In this document: piece by piece, positions 24,487 to 33,001 of the stretch | Layout of the letters: every line of letters starts with the position of its first letter | Position numbering within the stretch: the first letter of the stretch is position 1 | Notes under the pieces: generated by a model | Database searches by the model: none | Seen by the model: the letters and a program-made list of their open reading frames with translations, nothing else | What the model was told of the DNA's origin: nothing | Assembly: GCA_031382085.1 (NCBI GenBank) | Contig: JANMYM010000083.1 | Coordinates: forward strand, 196,616-260,615 | Source: UBA964 sp031382085 | GTDB lineage: Bacteria; Pseudomonadota; Gammaproteobacteria; Steroidobacterales; Steroidobacteraceae | Reading direction: 5' to 3' | Length of the DNA stretch: 64,000 bases | Position numbers and translations under genes: made by a program

Positions 24487-26403
24487 ATAACCGTTCAATT
24501 CGCCTTCGTAGAAACGCTTGATCGCCTGGCTCTCGGCGACAGTCATGCGGCCTTCGCGGATCGCCCGTTCGCAGTCGCGCGCCAGCGCGGGGTAGAGTTC
24601 TTCGACGTCGTACTCCATGTACTCGAGCACCTTGTTAGCAGTGTCGCCGAGCACGACTTCCTCGATCCACCAGCCGCCACCCTCTTCGAGGCGGATGTGC
24701 ACCACGTGGGTGTCGCCAAACAGGTTGTGCAGGTCGCCCAGGGTTTCCTGATAGGCGCCGACCAGGAACGCGGCCAGGTAGTACTCATCGCCTTCCTTGA
24801 AATCATGTACCTCGAGCGTGCGTTTGACTTCGCGATGGCTGACGAAGCGGTCGATCTTGCCGTCCGAATCGCAGGTGATATCGGCTAACACGGCGCGCCG
24901 GGTCGGGCATTCCGCGAGACGGTGGATGGGCATGATCGGGAACAGCTGGTCGATCGCCCAGCTATCCGGCAGCGACTGGAACACCGACATATTGCAGAAC
25001 ACGATGTCCGAGAGCACCGACTCCAGACCGTCGAGTTCCTCCGGACATTCTTCCATTTTCCGGCACAGATCGCGGATGCGCGCGCAGATCACCCAGTACA
25101 GACGCTCAGTCAGGCCGCGATGCTCAAGCGACAACAGTCCCAGCTTGAACATCTGCAGCGCCTGCTCGCGCGCCTGTTGTGCGTCGTGGTAACACTCGAC
25201 CACGCGCCGCTCGCTGATGCTGCGCAGGGCATCGAACAGATCCTGCACCGGCTGCGGCAGCTCGCCGCGCTGCCTGAACTCTTCCTCGGTGCTGGCAGTG
25301 ACCTGAAACTTGTCGAGCTGCGAATTGCCGAGGGCGTTGAAGATCAGCACGCTGTGGTGCGCCGCGATCGCGCGGCCGGATTCACTGACGATGATCGGTT
25401 CCGGGATGTTGCGGGTCTTGCACACACGCGCCACGCGGTAGACCACGTCATTGGCATACTCGGCCAGCGTGTAGTTCATCGACGACTGGTAGTTGGTGCC
25501 GCTGCCGTCGTAGTCGACGCCCAGGCCGCCACCGACGTCGATGTACTCCAGGCCTGCGCCCAGTTGTTTCAGTTCGGCATAAATGTGCGCCAGCTCATCG
25601 ATCGCGTCCTTGACGCGGCGGATGTCCTGCAACTGGCTGCCGGCGTGGCAATGGAGCAGCTTGAGGCAGTCGAGCATGCCCGCCGCACGCAGCTGCTCGA
25701 GGGCATCGAGCATTTCCGTGACGAACAGGCCGAATTTGGATTTTTCGCCCACTGAATCGCGCCAGCGGCCGGAGCCTTCGCTGGCCAGCTTCACGCGCAC
25801 GCCGATGCGCGGGCGCACGCCGTATTTCTGCGCGTGCTTGATGATGAGTCCGAGCTCGGAGTAATTCTCAACGACCGGAACAATCGTGCGGCCGAGTTTG
25901 GTAGCGAGTATCACCGCTTCGATGTAACTGTCGTCCTTGAAGCCGTTACAGACGATCAGGCGCTCGGGCGAATCCTCGGTCATGGCCATGACAGCTAACA
26001 ACTCGGGCTTGCTGCCGACTTCCAGACCAAAGCTGTATTCCTTGCCGTAGCGGAACACCTCTTCGACCACCAGACGCTGCTGATTCACCTTGATCGGAAA
26101 CACCGCCGTATAGCGATTCTTGTAATCGTTCTCGGCGATCGCGAGCGCGAACGCGTCGTGCAGGCTCTTGAGGCGGTGCGCGAGAATGCCCGAAAAGCGC
26201 ACCACCACTGGCGCCCACAGGTCGCGCGCCTTGAGGCCCTGCACGACTTCCAGCAGGTCGATTTCACGGCCGGGCTGCTGGTCCGGCCGAACCACGACGT
26301 TACCGGCATCGTTGACCGAAAAGTAGCCGCCGCCCCAGGCGTCAACGTGATAGAGCTCGCGCGAGTCTGCGACTGACCAGCCGCGTTCCTGTGGAAGGTT
26401 CAT
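24472..26403 (-). CDS. speA: Biosynthetic arginine decarboxylase
   Basis: A 643-residue PLP enzyme converting arginine to agmatine, the first step of putrescine synthesis. It begins MNLPQERGWSVADSRELYHV and has the PLP lysine in VFPIKVNQQ near residue 97, plus HCHAGSQ and the glycine-rich YIDVGGGLGVDYDGS, all as in E. coli SpeA. ATG 26403 fits the family; the longer frame is an artefact. A near-canonical promoter stands just upstream. Homospermidine synthase is encoded nearby, so the two may feed one polyamine route. Agmatine-to-putrescine enzymes are not in the window. Confidence 0.95.
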   Translation of the reverse strand: MNLPQERGWSVADSRELYHVDAWGGGYFSVNDAGNVVVRPDQQPGREIDLLEVVQGLKARDLWAPVVVRFSGILAHRLKSLHDAFALAIAENDYKNRYTAVFPIKVNQQRLVVEEVFRYGKEYSFGLEVGSKPELLAVMAMTEDSPERLIVCNGFKDDSYIEAVILATKLGRTIVPVVENYSELGLIIKHAQKYGVRPRIGVRVKLASEGSGRWRDSVGEKSKFGLFVTEMLDALEQLRAAGMLDCLKLLHCHAGSQLQDIRRVKDAIDELAHIYAELKQLGAGLEYIDVGGGLGVDYDGSGTNYQSSMNYTLAEYANDVVYRVARVCKTRNIPEPIIVSESGRAIAAHHSVLIFNALGNSQLDKFQVTASTEEEFRQRGELPQPVQDLFDALRSISERRVVECYHDAQQAREQALQMFKLGLLSLEHRGLTERLYWVICARIRDLCRKMEECPEELDGLESVLSDIVFCNMSVFQSLPDSWAIDQLFPIMPIHRLAECPTRRAVLADITCDSDGKIDRFVSHREVKRTLEVHDFKEGDEYYLAAFLVGAYQETLGDLHNLFGDTHVVHIRLEEGGGWWIEEVVLGDTANKVLEYMEYDVEELYPALARDCERAIREGRMTVAESQAIKRFYEGELNGYSYLE

Positions 26404-26411
26404 GGCGCGCG

Positions 26412-26439
26412 AGTATACGGCGCGACGCCGGCTCTGCAA
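26412..26439 (-). promoter_or_regulatory. speA promoter, TTGCAG-N16-TATACT
   Basis: On the minus strand TTGCAG (26434-26439) is followed after 16 bases by TATACT (26412-26417), and only 8 bases later by the speA ATG at 26403. This is close to the sigma-70 consensus and would give a message starting at or next to the start codon, with no room for a ribosome-binding site. Confidence 0.6.
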
Positions 26440-26474
26440 CGCGGTTCTTGCCGGGAATTTGCAGAGCGCGCGCC

Positions 26475-26639
26475 GCATGCCGGCCTGGAACGAGGCTCAC
26501 GGTCGCGCGCCCTGCGGGTGCCCTCGTGAGGGCTGCTCGCTTGGACACATGCGCGCACCTCGAGTCCATAGCCTCATCGACCGCGCTCGCTGCGCCCTCA
26601 CTCGGCGCGCTCCAGTTCGCTCGATCCAGGCCGGCATGC
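26475..26639 (+). repeat. Structured repeat unit A
   Basis: A 165-bp unit closed by a perfect 15-bp inverted repeat, gcatgccggcctgga at 26475-26489 and its complement at 26625-26639; pairing extends inward by four more bases after one mismatch. The core (26492-26622) aligns with the core of unit B on the other strand: gaggctc, cggtcgcgcgc, ccctcg, ctcatcgacc and ctcggcgcgctccag occur in the same order. Inside, small stems can form, for example ggac with gtcc. It could be a structured RNA or a miniature mobile element. Confidence 0.6.
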
Positions 26640-26715
26640 CGCGTGCGCTGCGCCGGCTCCTAACAAGGCCGCGCTTCGGAGCACTACCGGTGGCCGCAGG
26701 CGCGTGCGCCATGCG

Positions 26716-26893
26716 CGTTTGTTTGTATCGCTGCGGTGAGCGAGCTGGAGCGCGCCGAGCGCGGGCGTCGGCCGCGAGGTCGATGAGCTCGGATACTGGA
26801 AGTGAGTAATTTCCTTCCGAGCGGCCAGCCCGCGCGAGGGTACACCGAAGGTGCGCGCGACCGCGAGCCTCAGCGCAGCGATCCAAACAAACG
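26716..26893 (-). repeat. Structured repeat unit B, inverted relative to A
   Basis: A 178-bp unit whose ends, 26716-26740 and 26869-26893, are reverse complements at 23 of 25 positions. This closing stem has a sequence quite different from that of unit A, yet the core (26738-26871, read on the minus strand) aligns with core A. The internal ggaag/cttcc stem stands where unit A has ggac/gtcc. Similar cores with differently sequenced but still pairing stems are what structure-selected copies would show. Confidence 0.6.
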
Positions 26894-26901
26894 AGCGCCG
26901 C

Positions 26902-27753
26902 TTACCCGGCACCGGCGGCCACCGGCCGCGCCGGATCGCGGATCCATTCAGACCACGAGCCGGCGTACAGGCGCGCGCCGCTGAGTCCGGCGTGCTCGAG
27001 TGCTAACAGATTGTGGCAGGCGCTGACGCCCGAACCGCACATCATGATCGCCTGCGCCGGACTCGCCAGCCGCGTCGCCCAGCGGTCGCGCAGTTGCGCG
27101 GGCGACAAGAAGCGCCCGTCCGGCCCGAGATTGCCGGGAAAGGGCATGCTGTGCGCGCCGGGGACATGGCCTGCAACGGGATCGATGGTTTCGTTCTGGC
27201 CCGCGAACCGGTCCGCACCGCGGGCGTCGCACAGCGTCTGCTCTGCGAGCCCGGCCCTGACCAGCGGTTCCAGCTCCCCAGTACTAACAACCCAGTTCTT
27301 GCGCAGCCGCGGGACCAGGGTGCCGGGTGTCACGGTGACGACATCGCGGCTCATGGGCCGCGACGGAACCCGGGTCCATTCGGCCAGACCACCATCGAGA
27401 ACCGCGACGCGCTCATGCCCAAGCCAGCGCAGCAGCCACCAAAGACGTGCGGCGTACATGCCGTTGCCCTGGTCATAGGCAACGACCTGAGTCCCGCCCC
27501 CGATACCCCAGCTCGCGCAGCGGGCTGCGAGCGCTGCGGGTTCGGGTAGCGGATGGCGTCCACTGTCAGGGGTGACTGGCGCGGCCAGATCGCGATCGAG
27601 GTGCGCGTATACCGCACCCGGGATATGCCCTTGCCAGTATTGCGTGCCGCCCAGATCGGGCTTCCCGAGATCAAAGCGGCAATCAAAAATGCGCCAGTCC
27701 GGCGCGCCCAGATGCAGAGCGAGCGTGTCGCGGTCGATTAGAGTACGGTGCAT
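26902..27753 (-). CDS. sseA: 3-Mercaptopyruvate sulfurtransferase
   Basis: A 283-residue protein with two rhodanese domains. The C-terminal active-site loop is CGSGVSA (Cys239), close to the CGSGVTA of mercaptopyruvate sulfurtransferases and unlike the CRKGV loop of thiosulfate sulfurtransferases. It transfers sulfur from 3-mercaptopyruvate to cyanide or thiols in the cytoplasm. The N-terminal domain is inactive as usual (RIFDCRFDLGKPDLG). The gene diverges from the GST gene at 27807. Confidence 0.92.
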   Translation of the reverse strand: MHRTLIDRDTLALHLGAPDWRIFDCRFDLGKPDLGGTQYWQGHIPGAVYAHLDRDLAAPVTPDSGRHPLPEPAALAARCASWGIGGGTQVVAYDQGNGMYAARLWWLLRWLGHERVAVLDGGLAEWTRVPSRPMSRDVVTVTPGTLVPRLRKNWVVSTGELEPLVRAGLAEQTLCDARGADRFAGQNETIDPVAGHVPGAHSMPFPGNLGPDGRFLSPAQLRDRWATRLASPAQAIMMCGSGVSACHNLLALEHAGLSGARLYAGSWSEWIRDPARPVAAGAG

Positions 27754-27784
27754 GCCGCCATTCTCTGCGCGCAGGCGCTATCGT

Positions 27785-27806
27785 TACAATGGTTGCAGGA
27801 GACTGA
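27785..27806 (+). promoter_or_regulatory. -10-like TACAAT and ribosome-binding site of GST gene
   Basis: TACAAT at 27785-27790 is followed by caggag (27796-27801), a good ribosome-binding site six bases before ATG 27807. This gives a short but normal leader, unlike the leaderless layouts elsewhere in the window. Confidence 0.45.
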
Positions 27807-28466
27807 ATGGCGATCCAACTTTGGTGGGGCAGTGGCAGCCCTTATTCCTGGCGTGTGATGCTGGCGCTGGAACATAAGCGCTTGGATTATGAGAGCCACC
27901 TGCTGCAATTTTCCAAGCAGGAACACCAATCGCCGCAAATGCTGGCGATGAACCCGCGCGGGCGGCTGCCGGTGCTGAAGGATGGCGAATACGTGGTCTT
28001 CGAGTCTTTGGCCATTCTCTACTACCTCGATCTGAAATATCCCGAGCATCCGTTGTTCGGTCGCACGCCCGAGGAAGCGGGCGTGATCATGCGCGTGATC
28101 AATGAATTTCAGGCCTATACAGAAGCTGATCTGGGCCGAATTACGCAGGCGATCTTTACCGGCAGTTTTGTTAGGGACAGCGACAACATTACCAACGCGA
28201 TCCACCTGGCCGCACGGGAAGCGCGCACCATCGAGCTGCGTTTGTCGAAGTTGGACTGGATCGTGGGCGACGCCCCATCCGCGGCGGACTTCGTGCTTTA
28301 TCCATGGATCATGCTGTTGCTGCGGGCCTTGAATCGGCCGGAGGCGCGTGAACTTTCGGGACGCTTTTTGCCAACCGAGGCGAATTACCCGGCCCTCGAT
28401 CGATGGCTGATGCGCGTTGCGGCCCTGCCGGGCTACGAGCGCACCTATCCATCGCATTGGCGCTAA
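27807..28466 (+). CDS. Glutathione S-transferase family protein
   Basis: A 219-residue GST. The N-terminal thioredoxin-like domain starts IQLWWGSGSPYSWRVMLALE, where SPYSWR is the usual glutathione-activating region, followed by NPRGRLPVLKDG and FESLAILYYLDLK. The helical C-terminal domain ends ALPGYERTYPSHWR. The substrate is unknown. At 28170 the pentamer GTTAG creates GTT-AGG, using the rare AGG arginine codon. The homospermidine synthase gene starts 12 bp after the stop, so the two are probably co-transcribed. Confidence 0.9.
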   Translation: MAIQLWWGSGSPYSWRVMLALEHKRLDYESHLLQFSKQEHQSPQMLAMNPRGRLPVLKDGEYVVFESLAILYYLDLKYPEHPLFGRTPEEAGVIMRVINEFQAYTEADLGRITQAIFTGSFVRDSDNITNAIHLAAREARTIELRLSKLDWIVGDAPSAADFVLYPWIMLLLRALNRPEARELSGRFLPTEANYPALDRWLMRVAALPGYERTYPSHWR

Positions 28467-28478
28467 ACTGAAGTCACT

Positions 28479-29900
28479 ATGACTGAACATATCAAGTACC
28501 TGGATTTTCCAGGACGCATCGTATTCGTCGGCTTTGGCAGCATAGGTCAGGGCACATTGCCGCTGGTGCTGCGCCACATCGGAATTCCGCCGAGCCGTAT
28601 CACGATTGTAACGGCCGATGAATTGGGCAAGGCCGAGGCGGAAAAGTACGGCATCAAGCACGTTGTCGAACCGCTGACGCGCGAAAACTTTCGCCGGGTC
28701 CTCGACCCGTTGATCGGTCGCGGCGATTTCGTATTGAACGTTTCTGTCGACGTGTCGTCGATCGCGTTGATCAAGTTCTGCTGGGAAAAAGGCTCGATGT
28801 ATCTCGATACCTGTATCGAGCCGTGGCCGGGCGGCTACACCGATCCGGGCCTGCCGATGGCGCGTCGTACCAATTATGCGCTGCGCGAAGAAGCGCTCGC
28901 GCTGCGCGCCGGTCATGCGCGCGCACCAACGGCGGTGCTGACGCACGGCGCCAATCCGGGATTCGTGCAGCATCTTGTCAAGCAGGCGTTGCTCAACGTC
29001 GCGGGCGATCTCGGCATCGACGCCGGCAATCCGCAGGAGCGGCTGGACTGGGCGCGGCTCGCCAGCAAGGTCGGCGTCAAGACGATCCACATCGCCGAAC
29101 GCGACACCCAGGTCTCGCCGGTGCGCAAGAAGCCTGACGAATTCGTCAATACCTGGTCAGTTGACGGTTTCGTCAGTGAAGGACAGCAGCCCGCGGAACT
29201 TGGCTGGGGCACGCACGAGAAAAATTTCCCGCGCGACGGCCGCCGCCATGACTTCGGCAGTCAGTCAGCCATCTTTCTTGCCCAGCCCGGCTGTGCGACG
29301 CGAGTACGCACCTGGACCCCGCGGGCCGGCAATTTCCATGGCTTCCTGATTACCCACGGCGAAGCGATCGCGCTCTCCGACTACTTCACTGTGAAAGACG
29401 GTGCGCAGATTGTCTACCGGCCGACCGCGCATTACGCCTATCACCCCTGTGACGATGCGGTGCTGTCGGTGCACGAGTTCGCCGGCAGGAACTACCAGCT
29501 GCAGGCGAGCAAACGCATCCTGATGGACGAAATCTCACCGGGAGGCATCGACGAGCTCGGGGTCTTGTTAGCGGGCCACAAAAAGAACGCCTACTGGTAC
29601 GGCTCGCAACTGACGGTTGATGAAGCACGCAAGCTGGCACCGTACAACAATGCCACCAGCCTTCAGGTCACATCCGCATGTCTCGCCGGCATGGTCTGGG
29701 CGATGGAAAATCCCAATTCCGGACTGATTGAACCTGACGAGATGGATTTTCGCAGACCGCTGGAAATCATGTGGCCCTATCTCGGCACGGTCATGGGCGC
29801 GTATACGGACTGGACACCGCTGACGGATCGCGAGCGGCTGTTTGCCGAGGATCTGGACAAGACGGATCCGTGGCAGTTCAAGAACGTGCGCGTGGTCTGA
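28479..29900 (+). CDS. hss: Homospermidine synthase
   Basis: A 473-residue NAD-dependent enzyme that makes homospermidine from putrescine (or putrescine and spermidine). The nucleotide-binding motif is VFVGFGSIGQGTLPL; VNVSVDVSS-type and LDTCIEPWPGGY segments, THGANPGFVQH and GWGTHEKNFP are typical of the bacterial family, which shares the fold of saccharopine dehydrogenase. A -10-like TAAACT overlaps the stop of the GST gene. Together with speA, it suggests homospermidine as a main polyamine. There is no membrane segment. Confidence 0.93.
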   Translation: MTEHIKYLDFPGRIVFVGFGSIGQGTLPLVLRHIGIPPSRITIVTADELGKAEAEKYGIKHVVEPLTRENFRRVLDPLIGRGDFVLNVSVDVSSIALIKFCWEKGSMYLDTCIEPWPGGYTDPGLPMARRTNYALREEALALRAGHARAPTAVLTHGANPGFVQHLVKQALLNVAGDLGIDAGNPQERLDWARLASKVGVKTIHIAERDTQVSPVRKKPDEFVNTWSVDGFVSEGQQPAELGWGTHEKNFPRDGRRHDFGSQSAIFLAQPGCATRVRTWTPRAGNFHGFLITHGEAIALSDYFTVKDGAQIVYRPTAHYAYHPCDDAVLSVHEFAGRNYQLQASKRILMDEISPGGIDELGVLLAGHKKNAYWYGSQLTVDEARKLAPYNNATSLQVTSACLAGMVWAMENPNSGLIEPDEMDFRRPLEIMWPYLGTVMGAYTDWTPLTDRERLFAEDLDKTDPWQFKNVRVV

Positions 29901-29915
29901 ACGCGCATTCGCCTG

Positions 29916-29933
29916 GCAGCGCATTTGCGCTGC
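29916..29933. terminator. Weak hairpin between convergent genes
   Basis: gcagcgc and gcgctgc form a 7-bp stem around a 4-base loop in the 43-bp gap between convergent hss and the PLP decarboxylase. It has no T-run, so it is only a possible terminator. Confidence 0.3.
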
Positions 29934-29943
29934 GCCTGCCGTG

Positions 29944-31314
29944 TTAGCCTGCCACGCGCAGGATCGCGGCCGCGCTGCGCTCAACGTCGGCGTCGGTGGT
30001 CGACCAGTTGCAGAGGCTGATGCGCATCGCGGTGCGCCCCCTCCAGACGGTGGTGCCGCACCAGCAGGTGCCGTCGTCCTGCACCGCCTTGGTGACGCGC
30101 CGGGTGTTTTCCGCATCGCCGAATGCAACCACGACCTGATTCAACACCACGTCGTTCAACACCTCATGACCTGCGGCGCGCAGGCGCTCGGCAAACAGGC
30201 TGGCCTGATCGCAACTGCGTTCGATCATCGCACGCACGCCTTCGCGACCCAGCGAACGCAGCGCAGCCCAGACGTCGACACCACGCGCGCGGCGCGATAG
30301 CTCGGGCGTGAAATCGCTGGGATCGCGGCCTTCACGATTGGCGGGCAGGTAGGCGGCGTTGATGGACATGGCGGCCTGCAGCGCGTCCTTGTCGCGCACG
30401 AAGGCGAGGCCCGAGTCGTACGGTACGTTGAGCCACTTGTGTGCATCGGTGGCCCAGGAGTCGGCGCTTTCAATGCCCTGCGCCAGTCGGGCGAGACGCG
30501 GCGACACGCGCGCCCACAATCCGAATGCGCCATCGACATGGACCCAGGCGCCGCTGCCCGCCACCTGCCGGCAGAGGGCATCGATCGGATCGAAAGCCCC
30601 GGAATTGATGTTGCCGGCCTGGGTGCAGATGATCGTGGGCCCTTCGATGGCCGGCAGCGCATCCAGGCGCATGCGGCCCTGCGTGTCCACCGGAATACGC
30701 CGTACCCGTTCGCTGCCCAGTCCTAACAAAGCCAGCGACTTGAAAAGCGTTGGATGCGCCTCCGCGCCGACCATGACGGTGAGCGGCGGGGCGCCGAACA
30801 GGCCCTGTGACTCGACCGACCAGCCCAGATTGGCTAACAGGCGATGACGCGCCGCCGCGAGCGCCGTCATGTTGGCCAGCGTCGCACCGGTGACGAAGGC
30901 GCCGGCGGACTCCCGTGGCAGATCTAACAGCTCCAGCAACCAGCGCAGCGCGACCATTTCCAGGCGCGACACGCCGGGCGTGGCCTGCTGCAATGCGGCG
31001 TTCTGGTCCCAGGCCGTCGCCAGCCAGTTGCTTGCCAGCGCGACCGGCAACGCGCCGCCAATGACGAAACCGAAGAAGCGTGGCCCGGCCATGGCCATGG
31101 TCGCGGGTGAAACCAACTCATCGAGCAGCGCCAGGGTCGCGGCCGGATCGGACGACTGTTGCGGCAGTGGCTCATCGAGCCGCGCGAGCGCACCGACCGC
31201 GGCGGTCGCGGGCGCAACAGCGCGTTCGCCCAGTGCGCCCAGATATTTCAGCGATCTGTTGGCTGCGTCCCGTAGCAACGCGGGGTCGAGTGTCAACGGC
31301 GATGGGGGCGACAT
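29944..31314 (-). CDS. PLP-dependent group II amino-acid decarboxylase
   Basis: A 456-residue enzyme of the aromatic-amino-acid/glutamate decarboxylase superfamily. The PLP lysine is in DSWATDAHKWLNVPYD, preceded by AGNINSGAFDPID and WVHVDGAFGLWA, the cofactor-binding Asp region. It removes the carboxyl group of an amino acid in the cytoplasm; which one cannot be told by eye. A second, related decarboxylase is at 61557-62984. TACAAT lies seven bases before the ATG on this strand. Confidence 0.88.
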   Translation of the reverse strand: MSPPSPLTLDPALLRDAANRSLKYLGALGERAVAPATAAVGALARLDEPLPQQSSDPAATLALLDELVSPATMAMAGPRFFGFVIGGALPVALASNWLATAWDQNAALQQATPGVSRLEMVALRWLLELLDLPRESAGAFVTGATLANMTALAAARHRLLANLGWSVESQGLFGAPPLTVMVGAEAHPTLFKSLALLGLGSERVRRIPVDTQGRMRLDALPAIEGPTIICTQAGNINSGAFDPIDALCRQVAGSGAWVHVDGAFGLWARVSPRLARLAQGIESADSWATDAHKWLNVPYDSGLAFVRDKDALQAAMSINAAYLPANREGRDPSDFTPELSRRARGVDVWAALRSLGREGVRAMIERSCDQASLFAERLRAAGHEVLNDVVLNQVVVAFGDAENTRRVTKAVQDDGTCWCGTTVWRGRTAMRISLCNWSTTDADVERSAAAILRVAG

Positions 31315-31321
31315 GCCGTGA

Positions 31322-31327
31322 ATTGTA
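31322..31327 (-). promoter_or_regulatory. -10-like TACAAT before PLP decarboxylase
   Basis: On the minus strand TACAAT ends seven bases before the ATG at 31314. No ribosome-binding site is visible, which again suggests a leaderless message. The -35 is not clear. Confidence 0.4.
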
Positions 31328-31340
31328 CGGCAAGCTTTGG

Positions 31341-31928
31341 CTAGTTGCGCTGGCCTAACGGCTCGCTAAGCAGCGTCTCGATTTCGGCTTCGAAGTTGCG
31401 CGCTGAGCGATCGCCGCTGTGCTGCTCGCCCACCAGCAACTGGCGGATGCGGCCCTGCTTGTCGATCAGGTAGAACGCGGGCCAGTAGCGATTGTCGAGC
31501 CGGCGCCAGTAGGCGAAGTCGTCATCCAGCATCTGCGGGTTTGTTAGTTGATATTGCGCAAGGCGTGCGGCAATGCCGCCACGATCTTTCTCGTGTTCGA
31601 ATTCAGGGCTGTGCACGCCGATCACTACCAGGCCGTGGCTGGCAAAGCGATCCGTTACGCGGCGCAGCCACGGAAACGAGCGGTAGCAGTTCCAGCAATC
31701 CGTGCTCCAGAAATCCAGCAACACAACCTTGCCGCGCAGGCTGGCCAGGGTCAGCGGCGGCGAATTGAGCCAACTGGACTCGCGGATATGCGGAAATTCG
31801 GGGGCCAGCGTGTTTCCCGCGACCGCCGGCCCCGCTGCCAGTGCCAGCGGCGTGAGAAGCCTGGCCCCGGTGAATAACAAGGTTGTTGCGATGCAGGCGA
31901 ACAGGAACCCGGAAACTATGCGTGCCAT
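31341..31928 (-). CDS. Membrane-anchored thioredoxin-like protein (TlpA type)
   Basis: A 195-residue protein with an N-terminal membrane anchor or signal (IVSGFLFACIATTLLFTGAR) and a redoxin domain facing the periplasm. The active site is CWNC in FWSTDCWNCYRSFPWL, a CXXC pair as in TlpA/ResA proteins that reduce disulfides or peroxides. The later WPAFYLIDKQGRIRQ holds the cis-proline region. Met at 31928 is chosen, since the frame further upstream lacks family features. The partner substrate is unknown. Confidence 0.85.
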   Translation of the reverse strand: MARIVSGFLFACIATTLLFTGARLLTPLALAAGPAVAGNTLAPEFPHIRESSWLNSPPLTLASLRGKVVLLDFWSTDCWNCYRSFPWLRRVTDRFASHGLVVIGVHSPEFEHEKDRGGIAARLAQYQLTNPQMLDDDFAYWRRLDNRYWPAFYLIDKQGRIRQLLVGEQHSGDRSARNFEAEIETLLSEPLGQRN

Positions 31929-32005
31929 ATGTGACAGACCGGAGCTACCACCCCAATATTGCGCCGTCGCACTGCCCGTGTTGATCACAACCTGATTTTT
32001 CAGTT

Positions 32006-32527
32006 TCAGAGTAAACCATCTGCAGCCGGCGGCAGATATTCGGTATCCGTAATGATCAACCGGCGCATACCCGCTGGCAATTGCACGCTGACTTCTTCGT
32101 CGAGCCGCTTGCCTAACAAGGCGCGCGCCAGCGGCGCATCCATGCTGATATAGCCCGGGGCGGCGTCAAATTCGTCCGGCCCCACGATGCGATGGCGGGA
32201 CTCCACGCCGGACTCGTCCTCCACAGTCACCCAGGCGCCAAAAAAAACCCGCTGTGGGTCGCTCGGCGGCTGATCCACCACTTTCATACCATCGAGCCGC
32301 TTGCGCAGGAAGCGCACGCGGCTGTCGATTTCGCGCAAGCGCTTCTTGCCATAGGTGTACTCGGCATTTTCCGAGCGATCGCCCTGGGCAGCCGCCTCGG
32401 ATACGGCCTGTGTCACGCGTGGCCGCTCGTTGCGCCAGAGCTGGTCCAGTTCGGCCTTCAGGCGGGCAAAGCCGGCCGGCGTGATGAACTTCGACCCGGC
32501 AGTCTGTGGGGCGCGGTAACGGCTCAC
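32006..32527 (-). CDS. greB: Transcription elongation factor GreB
   Basis: A 173-residue Gre factor, which makes stalled RNA polymerase cut back its transcript. The N-terminal coiled coil contains the catalytic acidic loop GDRSENAEYTYGKKRLRE, and the C-terminal FKBP-like domain has ISMDAPLARALLGKR. The RNERP segment and the N-terminal SRYRAPQTAGSKFITPAG are typical of GreB rather than GreA. The start appears to be GTG 32527, since no ATG fits; GGAC lies eight bases upstream. Confidence 0.92.
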   Translation of the reverse strand: MSRYRAPQTAGSKFITPAGFARLKAELDQLWRNERPRVTQAVSEAAAQGDRSENAEYTYGKKRLREIDSRVRFLRKRLDGMKVVDQPPSDPQRVFFGAWVTVEDESGVESRHRIVGPDEFDAAPGYISMDAPLARALLGKRLDEEVSVQLPAGMRRLIITDTEYLPPAADGLL

Positions 32528-32613
32528 ATTAAGTCCAATGCTGAATTTTGCAGCTTGCAGGATGTGTAGGGGGTCACAGCAGGGGCGATTGTACCGGCCT
32601 AGTCTTTCCTCCC

Positions 32614-32814
32614 ATGAGCAACAAGTACTACACCCATTTCGTGACCGCCGCCGAGCAGGCGCGCAACTCGGATGAGTGGTGCGGTGTGGTGGAGCTCGAG
32701 AGGCCGATCGAACACCGCCAGGGCGGCGCGCGCGAGCTGCGCCAGTTGCTGGCGAGGAATTTCGAACTGGACTCAAAAGAGATCCGGATTCTGCATTGGG
32801 CCCGTTTGCACTAG
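32614..32814 (+). CDS. Small conserved hypothetical protein
   Basis: A 66-residue soluble protein beginning MSNKYYTHFVTAAEQARNSD and ending in a segment ELDSKEIRILHWARLH. The function is unknown. ATG 32614 is the natural start; the frame can extend to 32548 without family support. The gene diverges from greB and is followed by a strong terminator. The acidic, charged composition could suit an RNA polymerase or nucleic-acid partner, but this is speculation. Confidence 0.6.
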   Translation: MSNKYYTHFVTAAEQARNSDEWCGVVELERPIEHRQGGARELRQLLARNFELDSKEIRILHWARLH

Positions 32815-32867
32815 CCCCGGTAATTTATCCCCTGGCGGACTTCCTCCCCTTTGTAAGTCCGCATTTC

Positions 32868-32899
32868 AACCCCGGGTCGCGAGGCCCGGGGTTTTTTTT
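32868..32899 (+). terminator. Rho-independent terminator
   Basis: aaccccggg and cccggggtt form a 9-bp G+C-rich stem around an 8-base loop, followed by a run of eight T residues. It lies 54 bp downstream of the small 66-residue gene and separates it from the M13 peptidase gene. This is the clearest terminator in the window. Confidence 0.9.
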
Positions 32900-32963
32900 G
32901 TTAGTGAGACAGGCAGTCCGTTGCTAACAGCAACCCGTGGAGGTGAGTCGCAATCCCGTGGTC

Positions 32964-32994
32964 TTGCAGTTTGAAATTATTGCTGGCGTATACT
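32964..32994 (+). promoter_or_regulatory. Promoter of M13 peptidase gene, TTGCAG-N19-TATACT
   Basis: TTGCAG (32964-32969) and TATACT (32989-32994) are 19 bases apart. The ATG at 33002 follows only seven bases after the -10 box, so the transcript would begin at the start codon. Confidence 0.5.
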
Positions 32995-33001
32995 TGCGGG
33001 C

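Larger units (their letters stand above)
26404..26901. other. Gene-free 498-bp region holding two inverted repeat units
   Basis: No convincing gene lies here; the frames present are Arg/Ala-rich products of G+C-rich sequence with no family features. The region holds the speA promoter, two related repeat units in opposite orientation (26475-26639 and 26716-26893), and a 76-bp spacer between them that contains one GTTAG-type pentamer. The second unit ends 8 bp before the stop codon of the sulfurtransferase gene. Confidence 0.6.

Noticed and set aside
26391..26886. Several frames of 75-135 codons in the gap after speA
   Set aside because: They are Arg/Ala-rich, overlap each other on both strands and coincide with inverted repeats, so they are not coding.
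26902..27753. Thiosulfate sulfurtransferase
   Set aside because: The active-site loop CGSGVSA fits mercaptopyruvate sulfurtransferase better than the CRKGV loop of thiosulfate enzymes.
27738..29090. Minus-strand frame of 450 codons over GST and homospermidine synthase genes
   Set aside because: It spans two good genes on the other strand and has no recognisable domain.
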